Origin: Streptomyces lateritius
GTDB lineage: Bacteria > Actinomycetota > Actinomycetes > Streptomycetales > Streptomycetaceae
Direction of reading: 5' to 3'
DNA: 64,000 bases
Assembly (NCBI RefSeq): GCF_014649715.1
Contig: NZ_BMTO01000021.1
Coordinates: 1 to 64,000 of the forward strand
Part shown: positions 25,911 to 34,034 of the stretch, one piece after another
Position numbering within the stretch: position 1 is the stretch's first letter
Layout: every line of letters starts with the position of its first letter
Position numbers and translations under genes: made by a program
Notes under the pieces: model-generated
What the model was told of the DNA's origin: nothing
Databases searched by the model: none
Seen by the model: only the letters and a program-made list of their open reading frames with translations

Positions 25911-27730
25911 GTGACTCCTCTGGTGGTTCGGCCTGACGTGTGCTGGGTGCCGGGTTGCTGGGTGTGCGGCTGCGGGGCCGTCGCCGGGGTGGGCTGCGGG
26001 CGGGGGCCGTGGGCGGCTTCGCGTGCCCGCTGGCTGTCCTGGAGCGTGGCGGCCACCTTCGCGGCGGCGGCTTCGAGGGTCTGGAGCGTCCGTTCCACCG
26101 TGTCGACGCCGGTCTCCGGCTCCAGGAGGCGGCCGTCTTTCCGGCCTGCGCGGAACGGCCGCGGGTACGACCTCGAGGCGGCAGGCACGGCGACGGCGTA
26201 CGGGCGGGGGCGGGAGCTCAGGCGCTCCGCTCGCCGCGCGGCGCGGACCCGGGCGGCCAGGGCGCCGGCGACGAGGCGGGCCCTCTCGTACGGGGCCGCC
26301 ATGCGGCTGCGGGTCAGCGGGCGCAGCACGGCCTGGTCCTCGGTGTCGCCCGGGTACAGGGGACGCAGATCGGCGGTCAGCTTCCGGCCGCGCCCGACGG
26401 GGCGGGTGTAGTCGTCGACGACCGTCTGCACGATTCGTTCGTCCAGGCCCGGCTCGTGGGGTTGGCCGCGCAGGACGTAGGAGAGGTGGCGGCGCGCTTC
26501 GGCGAGCAGGTGGTGGCGCGCGAAAGCGCCGCGCATCACGTACACCACAGCGACGACGTCGACAGCCGCCAGGACGACATCGACCACCGGCCGCACACGC
26601 GCCCACACGGTCGCGGCCGCCGCCCGCGCCCGCTCTGCGAGCCGGTAGACGGTGCAGGCGCCGAACGCCCGGATCGCCGAAGCGCGCCATCGCGTCCGCA
26701 GCTCGGTCAGCGACAGCAGCTCGGTGCGCTTGGGCGGGCGGGTCTGGTCGGCGGCCTGGCAAGCCAGCGCGTAGGCGGCCCGCTCCCCCGGCGCGTGCCC
26801 CTGCCGTTCCTCGTACCTGGAAGTCAGGACGGGCAGCGCGTCCTCAATTTGCTGGCGGCGGGTCGACTGCCAGCCGATGAGCCGCCGGTCGATGCCCGCG
26901 ATGTCCATAACGGGACGGCGGCCCGAGGTTACCTCGCGCGGCTCCCACGCCCACCCGAGCCGGGCGGACACCTCCTCCATGAAGTACAGGGTGTAGAGGG
27001 TGTCGGCCGCGACAATGTGGGTCATCAGCGAGTCCGCCGACAGGTTGCCCCACTTCCCGTCGTGCGGCCGCCGGGCGCGGATCGACACGACCGCGTGCGC
27101 GTGAAGCAGCGGCCTCGATTCCGTGGCGCGTGACTCGTAGTGCCGGAAGACCGCGACGATCAGCCCGTCCTTGACCCGGGCCCGCTGCTTGCCGCCGGCC
27201 TTCCAGCGGATCTCCGCGACCGACTCCCCCACCCACGCCAGCGTCTTGTCGCGGGCGATGTCGTCGCACAGCTCCAGCACGAGGCGGTGCTCATCGTCCA
27301 TCAGGGCCCACGCGATGTGTGCCGTCGGCGGGGGCCGGAACACCAGGTCGAAGGCCAGCCAGGGAGTGCGCTCCTTGGCCTTGTCGGTCTTCGCCGACTG
27401 GTTGTGCTCGATGGGCCTTCCCAGCACGGTCGCCCGCCGGGCGCGGGCCGGGCTCTTGCCCTGCGCCAGGAACTCGCGCTCGATCCGGTCGGCGTCCGGG
27501 TGCCGGCCCTCCCCCAGGAGCAGTTCGGCCTGCCGCTCGGTCACCACATCCCCGGCTTTGAGACCGAGGGCGGCCAGGCCCCGGCCCTTCCACACGCCGG
27601 GCGGGACACCGGCCTCGTCCTGGGCGGCGCGCAGCGGCGTGCCCGCCCGGCGGTGGCCGTCGCCGACCATCACGCCACGGAAGAGGTAACGCACCCCGGC
27701 CCCCGGGCGAACTGGCGACATGCTAATCAT
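25907..27730 (-). CDS. MobF (TrwC/TraI-type) conjugative relaxase without helicase domain
   Basis: A 607-aa relaxase. The N-terminus has GVRYLFRG (Tyr15, candidate nicking Tyr) and the MobF layout follows: WLAFDLVFRPPPTAHIAWAL, then the three-histidine motif with H197 (FRHYESRA), H210 and H212 (LLHAHAVV). TrwC/TraI relaxases carry a C-terminal RecD-like helicase; here the C-terminal 300 residues are helical and low-complexity without Walker motifs, so it is a relaxase-only form. The first ATG (27730) is used; ATG 27721 is alternative. It should nick an oriT for single-strand transfer. Confidence 0.85.
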   Translation of the reverse strand: MISMSPVRPGAGVRYLFRGVMVGDGHRRAGTPLRAAQDEAGVPPGVWKGRGLAALGLKAGDVVTERQAELLLGEGRHPDADRIEREFLAQGKSPARARRATVLGRPIEHNQSAKTDKAKERTPWLAFDLVFRPPPTAHIAWALMDDEHRLVLELCDDIARDKTLAWVGESVAEIRWKAGGKQRARVKDGLIVAVFRHYESRATESRPLLHAHAVVSIRARRPHDGKWGNLSADSLMTHIVAADTLYTLYFMEEVSARLGWAWEPREVTSGRRPVMDIAGIDRRLIGWQSTRRQQIEDALPVLTSRYEERQGHAPGERAAYALACQAADQTRPPKRTELLSLTELRTRWRASAIRAFGACTVYRLAERARAAAATVWARVRPVVDVVLAAVDVVAVVYVMRGAFARHHLLAEARRHLSYVLRGQPHEPGLDERIVQTVVDDYTRPVGRGRKLTADLRPLYPGDTEDQAVLRPLTRSRMAAPYERARLVAGALAARVRAARRAERLSSRPRPYAVAVPAASRSYPRPFRAGRKDGRLLEPETGVDTVERTLQTLEAAAAKVAATLQDSQRAREAAHGPRPQPTPATAPQPHTQQPGTQHTSGRTTRGVT

Positions 27731-27891
27731 CGGCCCATGGAACCCCGGCGCTGACCTGCGCAGAAGCGTGATCCGAGGTCCTTCCCGTCGGGCGGGAGGG
27801 CATCACCAGATCTTTACCGGAGCGCCCGCCAGGCGGGCCGCGACGCCAGCCCGAGACGGTAAGCCGCCGGTGTGTGCACAGTCCGCCGCCC
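27731..27891. other. Intergenic region upstream of relaxase, possible oriT
   Basis: 161 bases between divergent genes contain short inverted repeats (cttcccg/cgggagg near 27782, gcgcccgcc/ggcgggccgc near 27822). oriT sites of MobF systems often lie just upstream of the relaxase gene. No nic consensus can be named from sequence alone. Confidence 0.3.
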
Positions 27892-28091
27892 ATGCATACG
27901 ACAAGGACCGGAATCGCCTGCGCTTTCTGCCACACACCCACCACGGAGTTGGTGTACCTGGTCCTCAGCGCCCAGTCGCCCTTCCGCAACGAGAGGACAT
28001 CCAGGGCCGCTGGTGCTCCGTCGGCTGCGACCAGCTCCACCCCGGCGAGTGGAAGGAAGCGATGCCGCTACTGCCCGGCGCGGGCGCCTGA
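27892..28091 (+). pseudogene. Small zinc-finger-like gene with a frameshift
   Basis: ATG 27892 reads HTTRTGIACAFCHTPTTELV and SAQSPFRNE. Near 27996 the coding signal changes frame to DIQGRWCSVGCDQLHPGEWK, ending at TGA 28091. A one-base change at gagagg would restore a product of about 65 aa with CxxC and CxxxC pairs typical of a zinc ribbon. Either a lesion or an assembly indel. Confidence 0.5.
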
Positions 28092-28132
28092 GGACGTCGT
28101 GCGAATGCTGCGCAGCGGCGCGCGTCAGTGCT

Positions 28133-28621
28133 GTGTTGTTGCTGGATCCTTCGGACACGCTCAACGATCTCTGCGTACTGCTGGTGCTACTGGGCGAATG
28201 CGCGATGCATGCCGGTAGAGAATCGCAGTTCGATCAAGCCGGTGCGCGCCGTGTCATCGAGTCTCACCATGTTCGAGGGCAGTGGCCGGCCGGAGGGCCT
28301 GGTCGAGGTGATGCGCTGGAGCTAGGGCTGTTCGTACGTCTTTGCCTGAGGGATCCGGCAGGAGCCTGGGCGGTGGGCAGCTTCACCGACGACCCATTCA
28401 GCCGGGAGCGGCCGAGTGCGAACCGCACAGTCTCACGTCGGCTGTGGGGCAACGGCACACGGTGGGAGCTCGAATGGGGTTCCTACCCCTTTGAGGAAGA
28501 CCTCGTGTCCGCATTGACCGACCCTCTGGCCGGACTTACCGGGGCGAAACCAGTCAAGGTCCGAAGCGGTTGGGACATCAGGCTGGACGACGCACTTCTA
28601 GCTCTCAGACCGCAGCGGTAA
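28133..28621 (+). CDS. Uncertain hypothetical protein
   Basis: A frame open to TAA 28621 looks coding mainly in its second half (AVGSFTDDPFSRERPSANRT, LWGNGTRWELEWGSYPFEED). The first half has weak third-position GC, and another frame (SIKPVRAVSSSLTMFEGSG, stop 28325) has better bias there. The start is not supported by a ribosome site. It may be a frameshifted or low-bias gene; family not recognised. Confidence 0.35.
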   Translation: MLLLDPSDTLNDLCVLLVLLGECAMHAGRESQFDQAGARRVIESHHVRGQWPAGGPGRGDALELGLFVRLCLRDPAGAWAVGSFTDDPFSRERPSANRTVSRRLWGNGTRWELEWGSYPFEEDLVSALTDPLAGLTGAKPVKVRSGWDIRLDDALLALRPQR

Positions 28622-28689
28622 CCCGGGCCTTCTCTGCGACCCGGGGGTGTTGCCTTGCCCTCACACGCAAGGTGAGTAAGGTACCGCCC

Positions 28690-29844
28690 ATGACCGCCCC
28701 CTACAGCCCCGATGACCGGGAAAAGGTAGTTGCCAAGTTGCCTGCTGCACTTCGGCAGGAACTCAAGGTCCGCGCAGCAGAGTTGGGCGTGGACATCAAG
28801 GATGCCGTCACCGAAGGTGTCCACGCCTGGCGAACCGAAGACTCGCCCCGTGCGCAGGTGGATACCTCAGGTGGCGCTTCGTTCGCCACCTACCTTCCCT
28901 CTGGGCTGTACGGGGAGTTCAAGGAGGACTGCAAGTCGCGCGGCATTGCCTTCAATCAGGGCATCGCCCAGTCGATCCGCCTGTGGCTGGACTCGCACCC
29001 TTCCCCTCGTCGCATCCCTCGCACGACCGGCGCCCGCCGCCTGATTTTCGGCAATCAGAAGGGCGGCGTCGGCAAGACCGCGACGTCCGCCGGCGTCGCC
29101 GAGGCACTCGCGGAAGCCGGCCAACGCGTCCTGCTGATCGACTTCGACCCCCAGTGCCACCTGACCAAGCAGCTCGGATACCCGATGCTCGACATCGACG
29201 ACCCGAGCCTGGCGAAGCACATGCTGGGCGAAGGCAAGGGCAAGCTGCGCGACCTCCTCGTCCCGATAGAGGAGGGAAGCTTCGGCGGCCGGCTCTTCCT
29301 GCTGCCCGGCTGCAAGGACGCCTTCCTGCTGGACGCCAAGCTGGCCACCACTCGCCACGTGCGAATCAAAGAGACGGCCCTAGAGAAGGCGCTTGAGCCG
29401 CTGGAGAGCGAGTTCGACTACATCGTCATCGACTGCCCGCCCAGCCTCGGCTACTCCATGGACACCGCTCTGTACTACGGCCGCACTCGTGACGGCGAGC
29501 AGCCCAGCGCTTCCGGCGTGCTGATCCCTGTCCTGGCCGAGGACTCCTCCGCAGACGCCTACGACATGCTCTTCGACCAGATCGAGGACCTGACCGCCGA
29601 CCTGGACATCGATATCTCCAAGCTCGGGTTCATCGTGAACATGTACGACAGCCGCAAGGGCTACATCGCCACCTCCTCCCTTGACAGCTGGAAGGCCATC
29701 GGAGACCCGCCGGTCCTCGGTGTTATCCCAGAGCGCAAGGAGCAGCGTGAAGCCGCCCGTCTTAAGCAACCGCTGTTGACTTCCGCACCTGATTGCGAGC
29801 AGTCCGAGGTCTTGCGCACGATCGCCCTGGCGGTGAACGGATGA
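28690..29844 (+). CDS. parA: ParA-family partition ATPase with N-terminal DNA-binding extension
   Basis: A 384-aa partition ATPase. The deviant Walker A KGGVGKT is at 124-130, the switch I region DFDPQ at 151-155, and Walker B YIVIDCPP has Asp247. The first 110 residues are an extra domain with two ribbon/helix-like blocks (AKLPAALRQELKVRAAELGV; LPSGLYGEFKEDCKSRGI), reminiscent of the operator-binding extension of type Ia ParA proteins. Start ATG 28690. The stop overlaps the parB ATG. It drives segregation of the replicon with ParB and the palindromic sites downstream. Confidence 0.92.
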   Translation: MTAPYSPDDREKVVAKLPAALRQELKVRAAELGVDIKDAVTEGVHAWRTEDSPRAQVDTSGGASFATYLPSGLYGEFKEDCKSRGIAFNQGIAQSIRLWLDSHPSPRRIPRTTGARRLIFGNQKGGVGKTATSAGVAEALAEAGQRVLLIDFDPQCHLTKQLGYPMLDIDDPSLAKHMLGEGKGKLRDLLVPIEEGSFGGRLFLLPGCKDAFLLDAKLATTRHVRIKETALEKALEPLESEFDYIVIDCPPSLGYSMDTALYYGRTRDGEQPSASGVLIPVLAEDSSADAYDMLFDQIEDLTADLDIDISKLGFIVNMYDSRKGYIATSSLDSWKAIGDPPVLGVIPERKEQREAARLKQPLLTSAPDCEQSEVLRTIALAVNG

Positions 29845-30998
29845 GGGCCGCCGATCGATTGGGCACGGGATCTTCCTTCGGGAATGTGCCGCGTGGCCGC
29901 AGCGCGCGAGGCCGGGCGAAAGCCGTCACCCAGGGCGACATCCCGAACTACGAGCTTGTGCGCTTGCAACTGGTCGATGTCTCCCCCACGCCGCTCAACC
30001 CCCGGCGCAACTTCGGCACCACGGTGGAACTGGCTCGTTTCGGCGAGGAACTGCGGGCGGCGCAGTTGGCCGCGTGCGTGGCTGTCTCGCGTGATGTCTA
30101 CCTAACCTTGTGGCCTGATCATGAAGATCACGTCGGCGGTGCCAGGTACGTCCTCGTCAATGGGGAGCGCCGCTACCGCAGTGCCTGCCAGGTCGGGTTG
30201 GAAGCGCTGGACTTCGTCGTCCGTGACGAGCTGGCGGCCTCGCGCGAGACGTTCATAAACCATCTCCTCAAGGAGAACCTGGACCGCGCGGACTTCGACA
30301 TCATCGAGCGAGCCCGCGGTATCAATGAGCTCGTTGCGGTGTGTGCTGAGGAGTCGGAGCGGGGAGCTCGTGCCCGCGCTGCGGACCACTTGGGCAAGGA
30401 CCGTTCTTGGGTCACGCATCAGTTGTCTCTGCTTGAGCTCCCCGAAGAGATTCAGGCGATGCTCAGCTCCGGTGACCTTCCGGAGCGCGACGGGCGCTTC
30501 CTCGTCCGGCACGTCAGAGACAATCAGGGCCTGTCCGCAGCGGAGCTGCTGCAGGTGTTGAAGCAGGAGAAGGCAACGCAGTCTGCGGAGCGAGAGGCAG
30601 AACGGGCCCTCCTTGCCGAGGCACGAAGCCGCACCGAGAACGCCGTAGAGCGGACGGATCGACAAGCCCCTGCACTCGAGCCGCCTGTCGCAGACGCCGC
30701 TGAGAAAACTTCCGGCTCCCCCACGCCGGTCGTAGGGGCGGGTGACGTGGCCGCTGGTAAGGAGCCCAACACCAGGCAGTCTTCTGCTCCGCAGCAGACC
30801 GGTGCTGTCGGCCAGCAGTCGACCGTGCCGGTGCAGAACAAGGAAGGGCGTTCCGCTGTACCGCCGACGCGGGCGGTGATCGAGGTTGGCAGTGTGGATC
30901 AGGTTGCTGAGGCTCTGGCTGATCACCTGTCCGCAGAGGAGCTGATGGAGCTCGCCGAACGTCTGATGGAACGAGCAGACAGCAAAGTGGACGCCTGA
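29841..30998 (+). CDS. parB: ParB-family CTPase / centromere-binding protein
   Basis: A 385-aa protein from ATG 29841, overlapping parA by ATGA. It has the ParB N-domain with NGERRYRSA (107-115, the CTP-binding arginine motif), a central helix-turn-helix (AADHLGKDRSWVTHQLSLLE), a long disordered linker rich in Pro, Gln and Ser, and a C-terminal dimerisation helix (EELMELAERLMERADSKV). It should load on parS and spread. Matching palindromes begin 23 bases after its stop. Confidence 0.92.
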   Translation: MRAADRLGTGSSFGNVPRGRSARGRAKAVTQGDIPNYELVRLQLVDVSPTPLNPRRNFGTTVELARFGEELRAAQLAACVAVSRDVYLTLWPDHEDHVGGARYVLVNGERRYRSACQVGLEALDFVVRDELAASRETFINHLLKENLDRADFDIIERARGINELVAVCAEESERGARARAADHLGKDRSWVTHQLSLLELPEEIQAMLSSGDLPERDGRFLVRHVRDNQGLSAAELLQVLKQEKATQSAEREAERALLAEARSRTENAVERTDRQAPALEPPVADAAEKTSGSPTPVVGAGDVAAGKEPNTRQSSAPQQTGAVGQQSTVPVQNKEGRSAVPPTRAVIEVGSVDQVAEALADHLSAEELMELAERLMERADSKVDA

Positions 30999-31020
30999 CT
31001 CCGTACGGGCGCTGTCACTC

Positions 31021-31060
31021 ACGGGCTGGGATGTTGTACGCGTACAACATCCCAGCCCGT
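31021..31060. promoter_or_regulatory. parS-like site 1, 40-bp perfect palindrome and probable terminator
   Basis: The core atgttgtacgcgtacaacat (31031-31050) is flanked by acgggctggg and cccagcccgt, giving a 40-bp perfect palindrome. It lies 23 bases after parB and is followed by ttt. It can act as both the first centromere copy and the terminator of parAB. Confidence 0.8.
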
Positions 31061-31121
31061 TTCCCATCCCCTGCCAGCCCGCAGCGGCAAGATGCCTCTA
31101 TGGCTTCCAGCACCTGGCTCG

Positions 31122-31138
31122 AGGTACGTGTACAACAT
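31122..31138. promoter_or_regulatory. parS-like site 2, partial
   Basis: aggtacgtgtacaacat keeps the right arm (gtacaacat) and part of the left arm of the palindrome. It is a degenerate copy between sites 1 and 3. Confidence 0.5.
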
Positions 31139-31161
31139 TCACGCTCTGGCCGAGTCGATCC

Positions 31162-31187
31162 GCAAAGTTGTACGCGTACAACTTTGC
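31162..31187. promoter_or_regulatory. parS-like site 3
   Basis: A perfect 26-bp palindrome, arms gcaaagttgtacg and cgtacaactttgc. It shares the ttgtacgcgtacaa core with site 1 but has different outer bases, so the core is the conserved part. Confidence 0.8.
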
Positions 31188-31421
31188 TCCCCTGCGGCCT
31201 GCGGTGACAGGCTCACCGTTGGGGAGCAAGTGCTACGCCGTACCGACCTTGGTGCCCCTGGTCTCGGGCTGGCACCTGCCGGGCGGAAGCGAGGCGGGGC
31301 TACCGAGCGAAGATAAGGCGGAGTTCGACACCGGCCTGCTGCACCACCTGGGCCACTCGACCTTGCCAGGCGGGCACTGGGAAGAGGGTCAACTCCTGAG
31401 GCGGTCGATACCGTCCTTGCT

Positions 31422-32039
31422 ATGGATGAAGGTGACTGGATTGCCCTCGTAGCGGTTGTCGTGTCTGTGACCGCTGCCAGCATCAGCATTTGGCAGGCAT
31501 GGATCGCCCGCAGGTCGGCAGACGCTGCCAAGGAACAGGCCCGCTATGCACGCGAGCAGGCAGAGGCCGCGACCCAGGCGAACGAGCTGACCCGGCAGCA
31601 GATGGACCGAGAAGAGGTCCGTATTCAGCAGGCTGCTGCCGAAGCGGAGTCGGCAGCCTTGCGAGAGGCTGAGAAGGTGAAGTTGGAGTTCGCTGGTAGC
31701 GGCGGCTCCGTAGTCGTGTCGATCACGAACAACGGCATGGTTTCCATCACGGAAGTGGAGTTGCTGCGGGTGTGGGCGCTCCAGGAAGGGCCGTGGGCGG
31801 CGTGGAGCGTGAACCGCAACATGCCTGGAGGGCCGCTGACCCAGACCAGGCGCAGCATCCTGCATCCCTACGAGGAAATGAAGGTGGCCACATGGCTCCT
31901 CGACCGTGACGGGCAGCATGTAGGACAACTCCCTGAGGCCGTGGAAGCCCTTGTTCGTTTTCGCGACCAGGACGGCCAGTGGTGGGAGGTCACTGCTGGA
32001 GACGAGCCGCCCGCACGGGTGAGCCCGCCCACGGCGTGA
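31422..32039 (+). CDS. Membrane-anchored coiled-coil protein
   Basis: A 205-aa product from ATG 31422. Residues 5-25 form one membrane helix (WIALVAVVVSVTAASISIW); residues 30-85 are a long Ala/Gln/Glu coiled coil (AKEQARYAREQAEAATQANE); the rest looks like a beta-rich domain (VVSITNNGMVSITEVELLRV). It lies between the two groups of parS-like palindromes, so it is part of the centromere block. Function unknown; no clear ribosome site. Confidence 0.65.
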   Translation: MDEGDWIALVAVVVSVTAASISIWQAWIARRSADAAKEQARYAREQAEAATQANELTRQQMDREEVRIQQAAAEAESAALREAEKVKLEFAGSGGSVVVSITNNGMVSITEVELLRVWALQEGPWAAWSVNRNMPGGPLTQTRRSILHPYEEMKVATWLLDRDGQHVGQLPEAVEALVRFRDQDGQWWEVTAGDEPPARVSPPTA

Positions 32040-32266
32040 GCGGCTGCATCGCTCGCGCACCCGCACGGACCGCCGAGGTCACCATGCGGGCCCGCCCTGC
32101 ACCAGATCCTGGTCGCCGTACCCCGATGGCCACACCCGCAGCAGCTTCAAGCGCTGGGACACCGGCGTGGACAAGGACGCTCATGGCCGAAGTCATCGGC
32201 TAATCAGCCTCGCGGACCTGGACCGCAGAAACGTCTGTATGTTCCCCCCTGGCCTGCCAGGTGAAT

Positions 32267-32290
32267 CAAAGTTGTATGCGTACAACTTTG
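32267..32290. promoter_or_regulatory. parS-like site 4
   Basis: Arms caaagttgtatg and cgtacaactttg: a 24-bp palindrome with one mismatch, nearly identical to site 3. Confidence 0.75.
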
Positions 32291-32314
32291 CGGCCTGGCT
32301 CGGTCGGAGGGTGA

Positions 32315-32334
32315 ATGTTGTACGTGTACAACAT
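32315..32334. promoter_or_regulatory. parS-like site 5
   Basis: atgttgtacgtgtacaacat, one base from the site 1 core. It lies 48 bases after site 4 (start to start). Confidence 0.75.
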
Positions 32335-32362
32335 CTTGGCTGAGCGCAGGCCCGGCGCCCCG

Positions 32363-32382
32363 ACGTTGTACGCGGACAACAT
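32363..32382. promoter_or_regulatory. parS-like site 6
   Basis: acgttgtacgcggacaacat, two differences from the core. It starts 48 bases after site 5, so sites 4-6 are regularly spaced. Confidence 0.7.
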
Positions 32383-32401
32383 CCGCTCCGTGGAACGCAA
32401 A

Positions 32402-32439
32402 AAGGCCCCTGCTCCGGTGTTCACCGAAGCAGGGGCCTT
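32402..32439 (-). terminator. Hairpin terminator of the minus-strand operon
   Basis: Arms aaggcccctgct and agcaggggcctt enclose a 14-base loop. On the minus strand the right arm is followed by a run of T (revcomp of aaaaa at 32399-32403). It ends the long operon that begins upstream at about 35-36 kb. Confidence 0.8.
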
Positions 32440-32453
32440 CTGTACTTGCGGGG

Positions 32454-32618
32454 TCAGGTAGTGGATGCAGGAGGAGCGTCGGTGGCGGCCACAACGGTGC
32501 GTGGCTGCTCGATGTCGGTGTGGCGCTCCGGGAGCGGGTGTAGGGCGATGGAGTCGGCGGCGATGCCGACGGGGAATCGTTCCAGGACGGTGCGCTGCGC
32601 GGGGAGGGTGGTCGTCAT
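32454..32618 (-). CDS. Small conserved operon protein, 54 aa
   Basis: ATG 32618 starts a short ORF with strong codon bias (TTTLPAQRTVLERFPVGIAA, then DSIALHPLPERHTDIEQPRT), ending at TGA 32454. Its start overlaps the stop of the 160-aa gene (ATGA at 32615-32618), which supports reality. It is the last gene before the terminator. Function unknown. Confidence 0.65.
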   Translation of the reverse strand: MTTTLPAQRTVLERFPVGIAADSIALHPLPERHTDIEQPRTVVAATDAPPASTT

Positions 32619-33097
32619 CGGAGGCCGCCTTCCTCGTAGACGTCGATGAGGTCGCTGATGGCGTCGGCGGTGGTGGCCTCGCCGACCCAGCGGCCGGACG
32701 CGGTGAACACCGGGACCTGGTCGCGGTCGGCGTCGAAGACGACGACGTAGTTCCCGAACCGCTCCAGTACGAGGCCGTAGACCATGGGGGCCGGGGCGGC
32801 CTCGAGGACCTCCAGGCCGTCGACGGTGAAGCGGGCCGGGGCCTGGGGGTCGTCGGGCTGGACGAGGGTGCCGGTGACGCGCAGGAGGTCGCCGGGTTGG
32901 ATCTCGCGCAGCAGCACGTCGGCGATGCGCGGGTCTCCGGTGGTGCAGGCGTACACGGTGTCCGGGGTGTCGGGTGCGATCCGGTCCGCGTCGGCGGGGG
33001 AGTGGATCAGGTCGAAGCGGGCGGTGCCCCAGCTGGTGCCAGGGGCCGGGATCGCGTCGACGTAGCCGTCTATGGCTAGGTGCGTCTGGGGGTTCAT
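32615..33097 (-). CDS. OB-fold/SSB-like hypothetical protein
   Basis: A 160-aa product from ATG 33097 (overlaps the previous stop). The order TWGTARFDLIHSP-like strands, IQPGDLLRVTGTLVQPDDPQ and ARFTVDGLEVLEAAP resembles an OB fold of the single-strand-binding type. A C-terminal basic/acidic tail (DLIDVYEEGG) follows. SSB-like proteins are common in conjugative operons. Assignment is by strand pattern only. Confidence 0.6.
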   Translation of the reverse strand: MNPQTHLAIDGYVDAIPAPGTSWGTARFDLIHSPADADRIAPDTPDTVYACTTGDPRIADVLLREIQPGDLLRVTGTLVQPDDPQAPARFTVDGLEVLEAAPAPMVYGLVLERFGNYVVVFDADRDQVPVFTASGRWVGEATTADAISDLIDVYEEGGLR

Positions 33098-33300
33098 CGG
33101 TTGGCCTCCGCCAGGGTATTGGTGGAGCGGGGGGAGCGGGGTCGGGGGGAGCGCTGTGCCAGGGCGAGCAGCTCGCGGTTGCGGCGCTGCTGCTCGGGGG
33201 TGAGGGGCCGGGCCTTCGTGCCGTGGCGGTGCCAGAGCGGCGAGGCCGGCGGCTCCGGGTAGGCGAGGGCGTTGTCGACGTCGGGTTGGGTGCTGCTCAT
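33094..33300 (-). CDS. Small Pro/Arg-rich operon protein
   Basis: A 68-aa product from ATG 33300. It contains WHRHGTKARPLTPEQQRRNR and a basic tail. Its stop overlaps the start of the OB-like gene by ATGA. No known motif; no membrane helix. Probably an accessory of the transfer/maintenance operon. Confidence 0.65.
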   Translation of the reverse strand: MSSTQPDVDNALAYPEPPASPLWHRHGTKARPLTPEQQRRNRELLALAQRSPRPRSPRSTNTLAEANR

Positions 33301-33324
33301 GGGGGCCTCCGTCTGGAGGAGAGG

Positions 33325-33591
33325 TCAGGCGTGGTCGGTCGTCTGGCCGCCTTTGGGCGGGTCGGAGACGAACCGGGTCTCGCCGGGGTGCGCCGCGTTC
33401 CAGAGCTCCGCGCAGATCTTGTGGGCGGGCTCTTTGGCGTGGGACCTCAGCGGGGTGGTGGTGCCGCACAGCGCGCACGGGGCGGGCGGCCCGAAGTGCG
33501 AGTAGTGGCGCCAGTTCAGGAGGTGAACCGGCGCCACGGGCTGCTCCGGCAGGGTGGGCACCGCGCGCAGGTGGCGGCGCCGGGTGGTCAC
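33325..33591 (-). CDS. Small zinc-finger-like protein
   Basis: An 88-aa product from GTG 33591, overlapping the stop of the ASCH gene by GTGA. It contains CALCGTTTPLRSHAKEPAHK, with CxxC followed by His and Cys (HKIC), an HNH-like or zinc-ribbon arrangement. The second half of an HNH nuclease is not evident. Likely nucleic-acid binding. Confidence 0.65.
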   Translation of the reverse strand: MTTRRRHLRAVPTLPEQPVAPVHLLNWRHYSHFGPPAPCALCGTTTPLRSHAKEPAHKICAELWNAAHPGETRFVSDPPKGGQTTDHA

Positions 33592-34034
33592 GGCCGTAGG
33601 TGGGGGAGCTGCTGGAGGACCTGGTCGACCAGATCCTCGGTGGGCCGCCAGGGGCCGAGCTGTCCGCGCGCAGGGATCGGCAGGGCGAGGGCCTGGACGT
33701 CGCTGAGTTCCAGATGCCATGCCCCGGGCTGCGCGAACTCGGTGCAGGGCGGGGAGCCGTCCGGGTCCTGGTGGCAGTCGGTCAGCCGGGCGACGCCGAT
33801 TACCGCGCCGGTCGGCAGGTCGCGGCCGCGGACCGTGCGTGCGATCAGTGGCATGCGCAGGGCGGGGCGGTCGATCTGCTGGCTCGTGTGCAGCAGCAGC
33901 CAGCCGCGCCACGACCACGCCCGGGGTCGGTTCTCGATCGTCTTGGCTCCGGCGAGGATGCAGGCGGCGTGTGGCTGCTTGACGCTGATGCCGCGGATCC
34001 AGTCGCCCGCCGGCGGAAGGGTCTCGGTCCTCAT
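33588..34034 (-). CDS. ASCH-domain protein
   Basis: A 148-aa product from ATG 34034, which overlaps the GGDEF gene stop. The ASCH (PUA-like) signature is visible: GISVKQPHAACILAGAKTIE, NRPRAWSWRGWLLLHTS and PTGAVIGVARLTDC. ASCH domains bind RNA or modified nucleosides, and some hydrolyse N4-acetylcytidine. The conserved Lys in GAKTIENR is present. Its partner in this operon is unknown. Confidence 0.85.
   Translation of the reverse strand: MRTETLPPAGDWIRGISVKQPHAACILAGAKTIENRPRAWSWRGWLLLHTSQQIDRPALRMPLIARTVRGRDLPTGAVIGVARLTDCHQDPDGSPPCTEFAQPGAWHLELSDVQALALPIPARGQLGPWRPTEDLVDQVLQQLPHLRP

Noticed and set aside
31092..31316. 74-aa plus ORF within the parS block
   Set aside because: It runs through palindromic sites 2 and 3 and has no ribosome site; it looks like a chance frame.
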